Part shown: piece by piece, positions 13,730 to 22,490 of the stretch | Position numbering within the stretch: the stretch's first letter is position 1 | Layout of the letters: each line of letters begins with the position of its first letter | NCBI RefSeq assembly: GCF_004764705.1 | Contig: NZ_SHLX01000016.1 | Location: forward strand, 62,001 to 126,000 | Direction: 5' to 3' | DNA: 64,000 bases | Origin: Paenibacillus cymbidii | Lineage (GTDB): Bacteria > Bacillota > Bacilli > Paenibacillales > NBRC-103111 | Program-made: the position numbers and the translations under genes | Notes under the pieces: model-generated | Told to the model about the DNA's origin: nothing | The model's input: the letters and a program-made list of their open reading frames with translations, nothing else | The model's database searches: none

Positions 13730-15223
13730 ATGTCTTGGAACAAGATGGTCCGCAGCAAACGCACGATCGCCGCAGGCATTGTCCTTATTTGCGCCGCGAT
13801 TTCCCCGTTTGCCTACGCCGCCGGCGAAGCGACGCTTCAGGCGGTAACGGTGCAATTTCCGGTTTTTTCGGCAGGCAAACAGGTGAAGTTGGAAAAGGAC
13901 CCGGTCGTCATCGACGGCAGCGCGTACGTGCCGCTGCGTTCGCTTGGCGAGGCGCTCGGCAAGCAGTTGGACTGGAACGATTGGAACCGGACGATTACGC
14001 TCCAGGAGAAGCCGGTCATTACGAATACGTATGAGCTGCGCAATCCAGGGCCGATCGGCAGCGGCATCAGCATGGGCGGTTTTTCGGCGCTGACCCGTTT
14101 GCCCGGCGATCCGGACAACGTGTTCTATACGATGGGCGACCGCGGACCGAACGGGCAAATCGGCAAAGACAAGGTGCGCACGTTCCCGGTCGAACGGTTC
14201 AACCCGGCGATTTACAAAATCAAGGTGGAGAACGGCGCAATCGAAATTGTCGATACGATCAAGCTGAAGCTGCCGGAAGGCAAAGCTAACGTCGTGACCG
14301 GCGACACGGCGGTTACCGGTTTGTCCAATCTGGCCGGCCCGGATGAAATTCCGTACGATGAAAAAGGCGTCAAGGTGCTGTCATACGATCCCGACGGCCT
14401 CGATCCGGAAAGCATCGCCTACAACCCGAACGACGACACGTTCTGGATCAGCGAGGAGTACCGTCCTTCGCTCGTGCATGTGAAGCGCGACGGCACCGTC
14501 ATCGCCCGTTATGTGCCGCAGGGGATGAAAGCGAAGCTGGAAGCCGCCGGCGCGCAAATGAATCTCGTCGAGCTGCTCCCTGCCATTTACAACAACCGCA
14601 TCGCCAATCGCGGGTTTGAAGGCGTGGCGATTTCGCCCGATGGCAAGACGCTGTATACGTCGATCCAAAGCCCGCTTGCCGTGCCGGACAAAAAGACCGG
14701 CGAAGCGTCGCGCAACCTGCGCATCCTGAAAGTCGATCTCGAAACGGTGAAAGTGACCGGCGAGTATGTTTACGTAGCGGAGAATGCCAAGGATTACGTC
14801 AAAACGGAGCAGAAAGACGAAGTCATCAGCGACCTGCACGCGCTGAGCGGCAGCGTGCTGCTCGTCGACGAGCGCGACAAGCTGTCCGGCGCCGATTCGC
14901 AAATCAAACGCGTCTACAAGTCCGACTTCAGCAAGGCAACGAACCTGCTCGGCACCGAATGGAGCGACAAGCTGGAAGGCTATTCGGTTCAGCAGCTGAA
15001 AGATCTCGGTATCGTACCGGTCACGAAGGAACTTGCGGTCGATCTGGTCAAGCTCGGCTACCAGCCGGAGAAATTCGAAGGGCTTACCGTCATCGACAAG
15101 CGGACGATTGCCGTCGTCAACGACAACGACTATCAAGTCAACTACGACGAAAACGCCAACCTGACGTTTACCGGCGTGCCGACACAACTGCTGACAATCG
15201 ACGTCAAAACCGATCTGTTCTGA
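13730..15223 (+). CDS. Secreted phytase-like esterase with an N-terminal stalk domain
   Basis: A 497-residue exported protein. Residues 1-30 form a signal peptide ending AYA. Residues about 36-92 are a copper-amine-oxidase N-terminal-type stalk domain (VVIDGSAYVPLRSLGEALG, LDWNDWNRTITL), common on Paenibacillus surface proteins. The remainder matches the esterase-like phytase propeller family (PF13449 type): FYTMGDRGPNG, DPESIAYNPNDDTFWISEEYRPSLVHV and NRGFEGVAISPDGKTLYTSIQSPL. Proteins of this family are predicted secreted phosphoesterases; the true substrate is not established. The start is at ATG 13730, whose ribosome site is inside a leader hairpin. Confidence 0.88.
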   Translation: MSWNKMVRSKRTIAAGIVLICAAISPFAYAAGEATLQAVTVQFPVFSAGKQVKLEKDPVVIDGSAYVPLRSLGEALGKQLDWNDWNRTITLQEKPVITNTYELRNPGPIGSGISMGGFSALTRLPGDPDNVFYTMGDRGPNGQIGKDKVRTFPVERFNPAIYKIKVENGAIEIVDTIKLKLPEGKANVVTGDTAVTGLSNLAGPDEIPYDEKGVKVLSYDPDGLDPESIAYNPNDDTFWISEEYRPSLVHVKRDGTVIARYVPQGMKAKLEAAGAQMNLVELLPAIYNNRIANRGFEGVAISPDGKTLYTSIQSPLAVPDKKTGEASRNLRILKVDLETVKVTGEYVYVAENAKDYVKTEQKDEVISDLHALSGSVLLVDERDKLSGADSQIKRVYKSDFSKATNLLGTEWSDKLEGYSVQQLKDLGIVPVTKELAVDLVKLGYQPEKFEGLTVIDKRTIAVVNDNDYQVNYDENANLTFTGVPTQLLTIDVKTDLF

Positions 15224-15251
15224 GCCGGCTCGCTTCAGCCGCAACAACGAT

Positions 15252-15290
15252 AATAGCCGCAGCGCCCGGCGGACGGGCATTGCGGCTATT
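15252..15290. terminator. Hairpin between phytase-like and CDF genes
   Basis: Arms AATAGCCGCA and TGCGGCTATT with an inner GCCCG/CGGGC stem, lying between convergent stops. There is no T run, so it is a weak or processing-type terminator. The AATAGCC arm resembles those of the four-hairpin element, but the copy is single. Confidence 0.55.
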
Positions 15291-15344
15291 AGGTGCGGAG
15301 CGGCGGCGCACCTCGGCCTCGTTGCCGGGATGTGCCGGTGCTGC

Positions 15345-16256
15345 CTACGGCTGCGGCTGCGTCAGCTGCATGTCCATCGGGCGCAAGGGTTCGATATGTA
15401 CATGGGCGTAATAGACGTTGTGCCGTTTGCGCATGCGCCGCTCGATGTGGTCGGCGATTGCGTGGCTGTCGGCCACGCTGAGCTCGGGGTCGACCAGCAC
15501 GATAATGTCGACCAGCACATGGTTGCCGTGAATGCGCGCGCGAATGTCCTTGATCCGGCTTACGCCGGGCACGCTGGCGGCGGTTTGGCGGAAGCTGTCG
15601 AGCTCGCCGACGTCGAAGCCGTCGGACAGGGCATGGGACGCTTCCTTGAAAATATCCCACGCCGTTTTGGCGATCATGAAGCCGACGACGATCGCGGCGA
15701 CCGGATCGAGCCAGGAGACGCCGAAACCGGAGCCGAAGACGCCGACCGCCACGCCGATGCTGACGAGCATGTCCGAACGGTTGTCCTGCGCCGCGGCCAT
15801 CAGCGCGTTGTTGTTGATCCGTTTGGCGACGCCGCGGTTATAGCGGTAGACCGCATACATGCAGACTGCGGAGCCGAGCGATACCCAACCGGCGATCATG
15901 CCGGGCGCTTCGCCGGCGTCCTGGAACAATGCGCGCACGGCCTGGATGAGCACCTGGATGCTGACCGTTGCCATAATGAACGACGCCACGAGCGAGCTGA
16001 TTGTCTGGGCGCGCAAATGGCCGTACGGATGGTCGCGGTCAGGCGGCTTCTGCGAAATGCGCAGCCCGATCAGGATGGCGACGGAAGCGATAATGTCGGT
16101 TGTATTGTTCAAACCGTCGGCCGTCAGCGCTTTCGAGCCGGAAAAGTAGCCGAAGGCGATTTTGGCGGCGGCCAGCAGCAAGTAGGCGCCGATGCTGACG
16201 AGAGCGCCTTTCTCCCCGGCTTTGATGTCGCTTGCTTTGTCGTCGTTTGCTGTCAA
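15345..16256 (-). CDS. Cation diffusion facilitator (CDF) efflux transporter
   Basis: A 303-residue protein with about six transmembrane helices and a C-terminal cytoplasmic domain (residues about 210-295, including HVLVDIIVLVDPELSV and HNVYYAHVHIEP). Transport-site residues are seen in helix 2 (ADGLNNTTD) and helix 5 (AQDNRSDML); the DHPYGHLRAQT loop between helices 2 and 3 is typical of CDF members. It exports Zn, Mn, Fe or Co in exchange for protons. A GTG at 16265 overlaps its own GAGGGGAGG ribosome site, so the in-frame TTG at 16256 is the better start. Metal specificity is uncertain. Confidence 0.9.
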   Translation of the reverse strand: MTANDDKASDIKAGEKGALVSIGAYLLLAAAKIAFGYFSGSKALTADGLNNTTDIIASVAILIGLRISQKPPDRDHPYGHLRAQTISSLVASFIMATVSIQVLIQAVRALFQDAGEAPGMIAGWVSLGSAVCMYAVYRYNRGVAKRINNNALMAAAQDNRSDMLVSIGVAVGVFGSGFGVSWLDPVAAIVVGFMIAKTAWDIFKEASHALSDGFDVGELDSFRQTAASVPGVSRIKDIRARIHGNHVLVDIIVLVDPELSVADSHAIADHIERRMRKRHNVYYAHVHIEPLRPMDMQLTQPQP

Positions 16257-16406
16257 GGAAGGCACCTCCCCTCGCGTCCTCCAATCATTATTGCCATCTT
16301 ACAATACCGCTATCATGTGGGTCTAGAGAAACAGTTTTGGTCCTGTGCGGGAAAAGGTGGCGCGGGGAAACATCGTTCACCCGTCTCAACTGACCGGAAC
16401 GGTTTA

Positions 16407-16415
16407 TGGTATAGT
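16407..16415 (+). promoter_or_regulatory. Extended -10 promoter element
   Basis: TGGTATAGT, an extended -10 (TGn plus TATAGT), lies 77 bases upstream of the GRDP-like gene. No good -35 is seen, as expected for extended -10 promoters. Confidence 0.5.
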
Positions 16416-16491
16416 GAAAGAAAGAGTCGGGGAGGCGCGGCGTACATGACTTCCCGCTTGGCTCGTACATACCGGGATCGGAGGAAATGAC

Positions 16492-17568
16492 GTGGGAAAT
16501 ATTATCGGGCTTGCCCTTGTCGTGGTAGTTGTTTTATTGCTGTTATCCGTTGTTTCGCAGCGTCGGCGGACCGGCGGATCGGTCAATAACGGTCGCGGGG
16601 GGGCTGGCGGACAACGAGACGGCAGGAGGTTCGGATATACGAGCGCCGGGCTGCCGGAATCCGTCGGCCTTCGCCCTGAAGCGCCGCTTGCCGCGGCGGT
16701 GGAGCGGCTGGAGACGGCGCTGTCGCCGGCTTTTCGCGAGCGCTTGAAGCAGCGCGTGATGTCCGCGCATCCGGGGATGTCGGAGGCGGAGTATGAATGG
16801 AAGCTGGTGGAGCTGAAGCGCTATTTCCTGATGAGCGCCGTGCTGCGGAAGCTGCCGATGTTCAGCGCGGCGGTCGACGCCGTTTGGCATGAAATGCTGA
16901 TGTTTACGCTGGATTACCAGCGGTTCTGCGAGCGGTTCTCCGGCGTGTTCCTGCATCATGCGCCGCATGCCGCGCCTCAGCCGATGCCGCAGGAGCGGGC
17001 GTGGTTCGATTGGGTTTACATCCAGCTGTTTGCGGAAACGCCGTTCAGCAGCGTGATTTGGGGACCGTTCTGCCGCCACCCGCTGGCGAAGGAACGGCTG
17101 CACAGGCTGCAGAACGGCAGTCGGGAACAGCTGCTGGACGAATTGTTCAACCGGGAAGCCGCAGCGCGTCACGACGATCTTGCGCAAACGATCGACTGGC
17201 TGATCGATCAGGCCCGGAACCAGATCGATCGGGCGCCTTCGTACAACGAACAGCGGAACGATCGGACGGCTTTCACCAGCGATCCCATGTCTTATATGGC
17301 CGGCGCGATGATCGGCTATTCATTAATGGGCGATGGTCTCTACGACCGGCATATGGCCGATATTTATCAGGAGGACGAGGCGCGGCGCAACGATGCCGCT
17401 TGCGGCACCGGGTTCGGCGCGGCGGACGGGGATTACTCGGACGATCGGGATGGCGAATCGGGTGACGGTGGCGGCTCGGACAGTTCGGACGGAGGCGGCG
17501 GGTCGTCGTGCAGTTCGGGCGACAGCGGAGGCAGCAGCTGCAGCAGTTGCGGGGGCGGTGGCGATTAA
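16492..17568 (+). CDS. Membrane-anchored protein with a GRDP/DUF1399-like motif and a Gly/Ser/Cys tail
   Basis: A 358-residue protein. Residues 4-20 are a single transmembrane helix, followed by a basic QRRR stretch. The middle carries LPMFSAAVDAVWHEML and FTLDYQRFCERFSGVFLHH, which match the arrangement of the DUF1399/glycine-rich-domain protein motif (V-D-x-x-W-H, then Y, C and H), then a helical region up to about residue 250. The last 60 residues are acidic and then almost pure Gly/Ser/Asp with four Cys (SSCSSGDSGGSSCSS). GTG 16492 follows GGAGG by seven bases. The motif similarity is from memory; function is unknown. Confidence 0.75.
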   Translation: MGNIIGLALVVVVVLLLLSVVSQRRRTGGSVNNGRGGAGGQRDGRRFGYTSAGLPESVGLRPEAPLAAAVERLETALSPAFRERLKQRVMSAHPGMSEAEYEWKLVELKRYFLMSAVLRKLPMFSAAVDAVWHEMLMFTLDYQRFCERFSGVFLHHAPHAAPQPMPQERAWFDWVYIQLFAETPFSSVIWGPFCRHPLAKERLHRLQNGSREQLLDELFNREAAARHDDLAQTIDWLIDQARNQIDRAPSYNEQRNDRTAFTSDPMSYMAGAMIGYSLMGDGLYDRHMADIYQEDEARRNDAACGTGFGAADGDYSDDRDGESGDGGGSDSSDGGGGSSCSSGDSGGSSCSSCGGGGD

Positions 17569-17574
17569 TACGGG

Positions 17575-17609
17575 AGGCCTTGCCGGTTTGGTGTCGGCAA
17601 GGCCTTTTG
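17575..17609. terminator. Strong terminator between the GRDP-like gene and topB
   Basis: Arms AGGCCTTGCCG and CGGCAAGGCCT with a nine-base loop, followed by TTTTGTTG. It separates convergent genes and probably serves the plus-strand gene. Confidence 0.85.
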
Positions 17610-17613
17610 TTGG

Positions 17614-19773
17614 TTATGAATTGTTTTTCTCCATCGCCGCTTTCAACGCGTCGGCCAGGCTGGATCCCAGCGATTCTTTATCGCTGTATTGATTGATCAG
17701 CTCGCGGTTGTTGCGAGCCGCTTTGCGTCCGCCGCCGCTGCTCGCCTTGTCCCCTTCAAGCATTTCAATTACGTTGCAGCGCCGGCACTGCGCGTATTTG
17801 CCCGCTTTGCCGGTGTGGATCTCCATCTTCTTGCTGCACGTCGGGCAGCGTTTGTTGATCAGCTGCGGCTCGCCGGCCCGGCGGTAATCGCATTCGCGGT
17901 TGCTGCACACGAGCATCAAGCCGCGTTTTCCTTTGATTTCCTGCAGCAGTTGGCTGCACTGCGGGCATCGGCTGTGCGTCAAATTGTGCGGTTTGTAGAC
18001 GGCATCGCTCGCTTTGACCGCCTGCACCATCGTTTGCGTCATGCCGCGGATGCCGGACAGAAACTTCTCCATGCTGCCTTGCCCTTTGGCGATTCGCTCC
18101 AACTCCAGCTCCCACTGCGCGGTGAGCTCGGGCGAACGCAGCTCGCTTGCGGCGAGCTCGATCAGCTGCGTGCCTTTGCCGGTCGGCCGCAGCGTGCTGC
18201 CGCTGCGTTCGATCGTATCGGTGCCGAGCAGCTTCTCGATGATGTCCGCGCGCGTCGCCGGCGTGCCGAGGTTGCCGCGCTCCATCGCGGTAAGCAGCGC
18301 CGCTTCGGTGTAGCGGCCGGGCGGCTTCGTGAACTGGCTGCGCTCGCGGCATTCGCGCATGGCAACGGTTTCGCCTTCGCGAACCGGCGGCAGCGCCTGC
18401 TCCTGCAGCCGGTCGGCCGTTTCGCCGTTCGCGCCGTCTTCGTTGTCGTCCGGATCGGATAAGTCGATCGTTCCGTATACTTCCTTCCAGCCGGCTTCTT
18501 TCATAATGCTGCCGGAAGCGTGAAACGACTCGCCCGCCACATCGACGACGACGGACGTTTGATCGAACCGGCATGGCGCGTAGAACAAAGCGATAAACCG
18601 CCTCACAATCAAATCGTACAACTTGCGCTCCTCATTGGACAAGGCGCTCATGTTGACATACTGGTCGGTCGGGATGATCGCGTGGTGATCGCTGACCTTG
18701 CTGTCGTCGACGATTCGTTTGCCGATCGCCAGCGGCTTGCGCAGCAGCGCCCCGGCGAGCTGGGCGTACGGGCCGACGGCGATGCGCTCCAGCCTTCCTT
18801 TCAGCGTCGGCGCCATGTCGGATGTCAAGTAGCGGGAGTCCGTGCGCGGGTAGGTGACCAGTTTGTGCTGCTCGTACAGCCGCTGCAGCAGCGACGATGT
18901 TTGTTTGGCCGAAAAGCCGTACCGGTTGCTGGCATCCCGCTGCAGCTCCGTCAAATCGTAAGCGAGCGGCTGGGGGATCGTTTTTTCCGTTTTGCGCACG
19001 CGGACGATGCGGCCTTGTTTGCCGCTCACTTTGGCCCGGATCGCTTCGGCCTTCGCCTTGTCGAAGATGCGCGCCTCCTGGTTGGCGCCGCGCCATTGCC
19101 CCTGAAAGCCGCCAAAATCGGCGGTCAGCGTCCAGTATTCGACCGGCTGGAAGCGGCGAATTTCCTCTTCGCGGGCGATCATCGTCGCCAGCGTCGGCGT
19201 TTGCACGCGCCCGGCGGCGAGCTGGGCATCGTACTTGCTCGTCAGGGCGCGCGTGATGTTCAGCCCGATCAGCCAATCGGCTTCCGAGCGGCACACCGCC
19301 GACTGGAACAGCCGGTTGTATTCGGCGCCCGGCTTCAGTTTGGCGAAGCCTTCGCGAATCGCCTGATCCGTCTGCGACGAAATCCACAGCCGCTTGAACG
19401 GCTTCTTCCAGCGGATCAGCTCCATGATCCAGCGCGCGACCAGTTCGCCTTCGCGTCCCGCATCAGTAGCGATGACAAGCTCGGACAAATCGGCGCGTTT
19501 GCTGAGCTGCTCGATGGCTCGGAATTGGTGCGAAGTTTCCTTGATTACCTTGAGCTTCATTTTGTCCGGGATGATCGGCAAATCTTCCAGCTTCCACGTT
19601 TTGTATTTGTCGTCGTAATCCTCGGGCTCCGCCAGCGTCACCAAATGGCCAAGCGCCCAGGTGACGACGTAGTTCGGCCCTTCGTGGTAAGATTTTTGCT
19701 TGTTATGGCAGCCCAGCACGCGGGCGATTTCTTTGGCGACACTCGGTTTTTCCGCCAGTACCAATGCTTTCAT
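17614..19773 (-). CDS. topB: DNA topoisomerase III
   Basis: A 719-residue type IA topoisomerase. The TOPRIM domain is N-terminal (LAEKPSVAKEIARVLG; the acidic motif TDAGREGE at residues 103-110). The catalytic tyrosine is Tyr308 in KLVTYPRTDSRYL. The C-terminus has two zinc-ribbon-like repeats (CPQCSQLL...CSNRECDY and CPTCSKKM...CRRC) and a basic tail. It relaxes and decatenates DNA and resolves recombination intermediates. ATG 19773 is set by AAAGGAG eight bases upstream; an upstream start would add 12 residues without support. Confidence 0.96.
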   Translation of the reverse strand: MKALVLAEKPSVAKEIARVLGCHNKQKSYHEGPNYVVTWALGHLVTLAEPEDYDDKYKTWKLEDLPIIPDKMKLKVIKETSHQFRAIEQLSKRADLSELVIATDAGREGELVARWIMELIRWKKPFKRLWISSQTDQAIREGFAKLKPGAEYNRLFQSAVCRSEADWLIGLNITRALTSKYDAQLAAGRVQTPTLATMIAREEEIRRFQPVEYWTLTADFGGFQGQWRGANQEARIFDKAKAEAIRAKVSGKQGRIVRVRKTEKTIPQPLAYDLTELQRDASNRYGFSAKQTSSLLQRLYEQHKLVTYPRTDSRYLTSDMAPTLKGRLERIAVGPYAQLAGALLRKPLAIGKRIVDDSKVSDHHAIIPTDQYVNMSALSNEERKLYDLIVRRFIALFYAPCRFDQTSVVVDVAGESFHASGSIMKEAGWKEVYGTIDLSDPDDNEDGANGETADRLQEQALPPVREGETVAMRECRERSQFTKPPGRYTEAALLTAMERGNLGTPATRADIIEKLLGTDTIERSGSTLRPTGKGTQLIELAASELRSPELTAQWELELERIAKGQGSMEKFLSGIRGMTQTMVQAVKASDAVYKPHNLTHSRCPQCSQLLQEIKGKRGLMLVCSNRECDYRRAGEPQLINKRCPTCSKKMEIHTGKAGKYAQCRRCNVIEMLEGDKASSGGGRKAARNNRELINQYSDKESLGSSLADALKAAMEKNNS

Positions 19774-19828
19774 CGGCTTGCTCCTTTTTTGTCGACATTC
19801 GTTATACATTCGCTCTCGCTGCCACCGA

Positions 19829-20018
19829 AATAGGCCATAAAAAATGGCTTATTCGTCACTTTTTATGCGGTCCGGGGGAAATAGCCAGTGAAAACACTGG
19901 CTATTGTGGCCCAAATGCCCCTCAAACGCTAATTTCAGCGAAATAGCCAGCGATTTCACTGGCTATTTTGTTGTTGGGGGCTATTTTGGGGGGAATAGCC
20001 AATAAAAGATGGCTTATT
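19829..20018. repeat. Four-hairpin intergenic element, copy C
   Basis: Modules begin at 19829, 19880, 19942 and 19994 (offsets 51, 62, 52 bp). Module 2 has arms AATAGCCAGTG/CACTGGCTATT around AAAA. Module 3 has the same arms with one C for T. The outer modules carry AATAGGCCAT or AATAGCCA arms with A-rich loops. It lies between the divergent topB and SLH-protein genes. The rest of this 549-base gap holds one further hairpin (20216-20257) and no gene. Confidence 0.92.
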
Positions 20019-20215
20019 TTTGAGAGAGTTCCTGTTTGTGCGCTGTCCCGGTGAGATTCCCGTCTGCAATCTGACGCTATTGTAGCAAAAAGTCGGGCCG
20101 CAGGTAAAACATACGCCGGATCGATCCGACAATTTTTTTGCAAGGGGCTATCAATCCTGTGGGAAATATGGTACTGTGTGGAAAGGGTAATTTTCCCATC
20201 CGTTGTCGAGTAGCG

Positions 20216-20257
20216 AAGGACGCACCGAACCGTATTTGGTTGGGGTGCGTCCTTTTG
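20216..20257 (+). terminator. Terminator-like hairpin in the leader of the surface-protein operon
   Basis: Arms AAGGACGCACC and GGTGCGTCCTT with a 17-base loop, followed by TTTTG. It points toward the SLH-protein gene, whose start is 66 bases further on. Since the upstream gene (topB) is transcribed away, only a transcript begun inside the gap can meet this hairpin, so it may attenuate the surface operon. Confidence 0.6.
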
Positions 20258-20322
20258 TCGTTGATCTTGATAGTCCGTCGATCGAGAAGGCGGCGTCGGA
20301 TGGCCAATAAAGGGGACGGAGT

Positions 20323-21579
20323 GTGAAAAGGATGAGAGTCAAAGGGTTTGAGTTGGCGGCCGGTTTTGTGTTGTTGGCAAGCATTGCAGTGGGCGCGGCG
20401 GGCGGCGGGGCGGTCGGGCATGCGGCGGCGGGCGCGGGGCAAGGGCAAACGGCAGGGGCCGGTATTACGGCATCCGGCGTATTCTCGGATTTGGCCGGGC
20501 ATTGGGCGGCTTCATCCGTTTCGGATGCCGTTTACCAAGGGTATGTCGACGGTTACCTCGACGGGACCTTCAAGCCCGAACAAAGCGTGACGCGTGCGGA
20601 GTTTGTGAAGATGGCAATGACGGCGCTGAAGCTGCCGCTTGGTCCCGCAGGCGGCGTCTGGTACGACACCTATGTGCGTGGCGCAGTGTCGGCGGGCATG
20701 TACAAGTATGATTTTGCGTCGGGGACGTGGGACGATCCGATCACTCGCGAAGAAATGGCGATGCTGGCCGTGCGCGCGGCAGTGAAGGATGTGCGGGATG
20801 CAGTAGCATTCGACCAAAAGAAGTATATGTACGCGGCGACGAAGGCGGGGCTTATTCAAGGTATGGACGATACCGGCATGCTCGGCATGGATCAGCCGAC
20901 GACAAGGGCGCAGAGTGTGACGATCATTGAACGGATATTAACGGTGAACAGCGGCGGGAAACTGGTGGCAGATAAGTACGCGATTAGCAACGCCGAACTG
21001 GCTTGGCACAAAACTAATATCTTTACCGTAATGCCGGAGTTTTTCAAAATGGAAGAAATGACTGCTGATGGTCAGTGGAATCCGAACAATTTATTCGTCG
21101 AGACGACAGATGGGAATTATCGTGGCGAACTTGATGCTCTAGTGGCTATTGATCTCGCAGACCCTAATGACCCTAATAGAAGACTATTGCCGGAACTAAA
21201 TAAAATGCAGTGGTACAAGTGGACATCAAAAACGGTAGGATATCCGGTGAAAGATTATCCGAACAGCTATGTTCTTATCTATCAATCACACGTCGATTAC
21301 AATACGGACAAGAATGTCTATGTAGAAAGCAATCACATTAGTAAAAGTTTGAGTGGATTAGAATCACCTGAAGACAAAGATCAAGCATTCATGAATGGTG
21401 AGTTAAACCGCATCACAAGCATTTTCCTTACAAAAGATGGGGATACCGAAGCTTACATTATCCCAAAAATAATTGCCGCAAATGCTACTCAAATCGATAT
21501 TTCAATCTATGCTCCTGCTCGCCCACCTGCGGATATTGCGAGAAAGACCCTGTTGATTGTTCGTCCACGAAAGGAGTAG
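20323..21579 (+). CDS. S-layer-homology (SLH) domain surface protein
   Basis: A 418-residue exported protein. After a signal peptide and an Ala/Gly-rich stretch (residues 1-50), three SLH repeats follow: about 53-95 (FSDLAGHWA, DGTFKPEQSVTRAEF), 110-150 (DDPITREEMAML) and 163-205 (KAGLIQGMD, PTTRAQSVTIIERIL). SLH domains bind pyruvylated secondary cell-wall polymer, so this protein sits on the cell wall. Residues 210-418 are unrecognised. GTG 20323 is taken as start; ATG 20332 is the alternative. Base composition falls sharply near 20960, inside this gene. Only 43 bases separate it from the giant gene, probably one operon. Confidence 0.87.
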   Translation: MKRMRVKGFELAAGFVLLASIAVGAAGGGAVGHAAAGAGQGQTAGAGITASGVFSDLAGHWAASSVSDAVYQGYVDGYLDGTFKPEQSVTRAEFVKMAMTALKLPLGPAGGVWYDTYVRGAVSAGMYKYDFASGTWDDPITREEMAMLAVRAAVKDVRDAVAFDQKKYMYAATKAGLIQGMDDTGMLGMDQPTTRAQSVTIIERILTVNSGGKLVADKYAISNAELAWHKTNIFTVMPEFFKMEEMTADGQWNPNNLFVETTDGNYRGELDALVAIDLADPNDPNRRLLPELNKMQWYKWTSKTVGYPVKDYPNSYVLIYQSHVDYNTDKNVYVESNHISKSLSGLESPEDKDQAFMNGELNRITSIFLTKDGDTEAYIIPKIIAANATQIDISIYAPARPPADIARKTLLIVRPRKE

Positions 21580-22490
21580 GGATAGAAAACGTTAAATGGA
21601 TGTGGAAGGAGAGTACACTTGCATGAAGAAACGCCGAACTCTGATTGCCTTTTTTCAAATCATCATTCTTCTGTCCAGCTTAGTTCCTTTGAATATATGG
21701 AACTTTGCCAGTACAGCAGGACAAACACAATTGAGCGTTTCTTATCCGGAAAGTTCAGTCGTGGGATCACACTCATATTCATCTAGTTCATATTTGACAT
21801 CGAACGATGTGACTGTTTCAGCTGCAGCAGGAAAGAAAATAAACAAGATCAGCTTATACTACGGAGACGGTACTCTCTATCAGGACAATATAACACCTGG
21901 CGCGGTTGGACAACATTCATGGAACGGAACAATCTATGTATCTGGTTCATCTCTGAATGTAAAATCGGAAAAAAATAAAACTACACTCGGATATTACGCA
22001 TGGTACCGATATGGGGTCGGAACAATGGGGAATCTATGGTATGCAGACGGTGTAACAGCTTCCCCTTGTGGTGGCGCAGCAACTCAGTTTGATCCATCAT
22101 ATCCTTCGTTGCCACTTTTTCCGGCCTGTTCAGACAGCAACTTATTGATGTCTGGTTCGAGAACCGCTCAGTATTTTGCAGGTTCAGATCAGATTCCTGC
22201 AAGTGCAGTGTCATCATCAGATATTACCTTTACAACAACAAAAAATACGCAGGATGATATTCCCGGCCCTGCAGGCGTTGCATCTGGCAAAACCGATTAC
22301 ACGACATCCATCATCACTACCACTGGTACGTTAGACAACTTCTCTGTCAAGTACTCACAGAACTTCAATCACGAAGCTGATTGGATCCGACTTGCAGCTC
22401 CAGGTGCAGCTGTAATGGTCTATTATGCCGCTTTTTTTGTCGATATATCTTCGAAAACTTATAAATATCCAACAAAATTAACGGTCGAGT
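20960..22490. other. Low-GC block across the junction of two surface-protein genes
   Basis: Within an otherwise GC-rich region, the last third of the SLH gene and the first third of a kilobase of the giant gene are AT-rich; for example bases 21301-21360 hold about 19 G or C of 60. The switch back to GC-rich text is abrupt near 22495. There are no flanking repeats or integrase. Confidence 0.65.

Noticed and set aside
18520-19833. 437-codon plus-strand frame opposite topB
   Set aside because: Antisense to well-marked topoisomerase motifs; composition is that of a shadow.
20040-20260. Known riboswitch ahead of the SLH gene
   Set aside because: The leader shows a terminator-like stem but no core that I could match to the c-di-GMP, SAM, purine or other common riboswitch classes.
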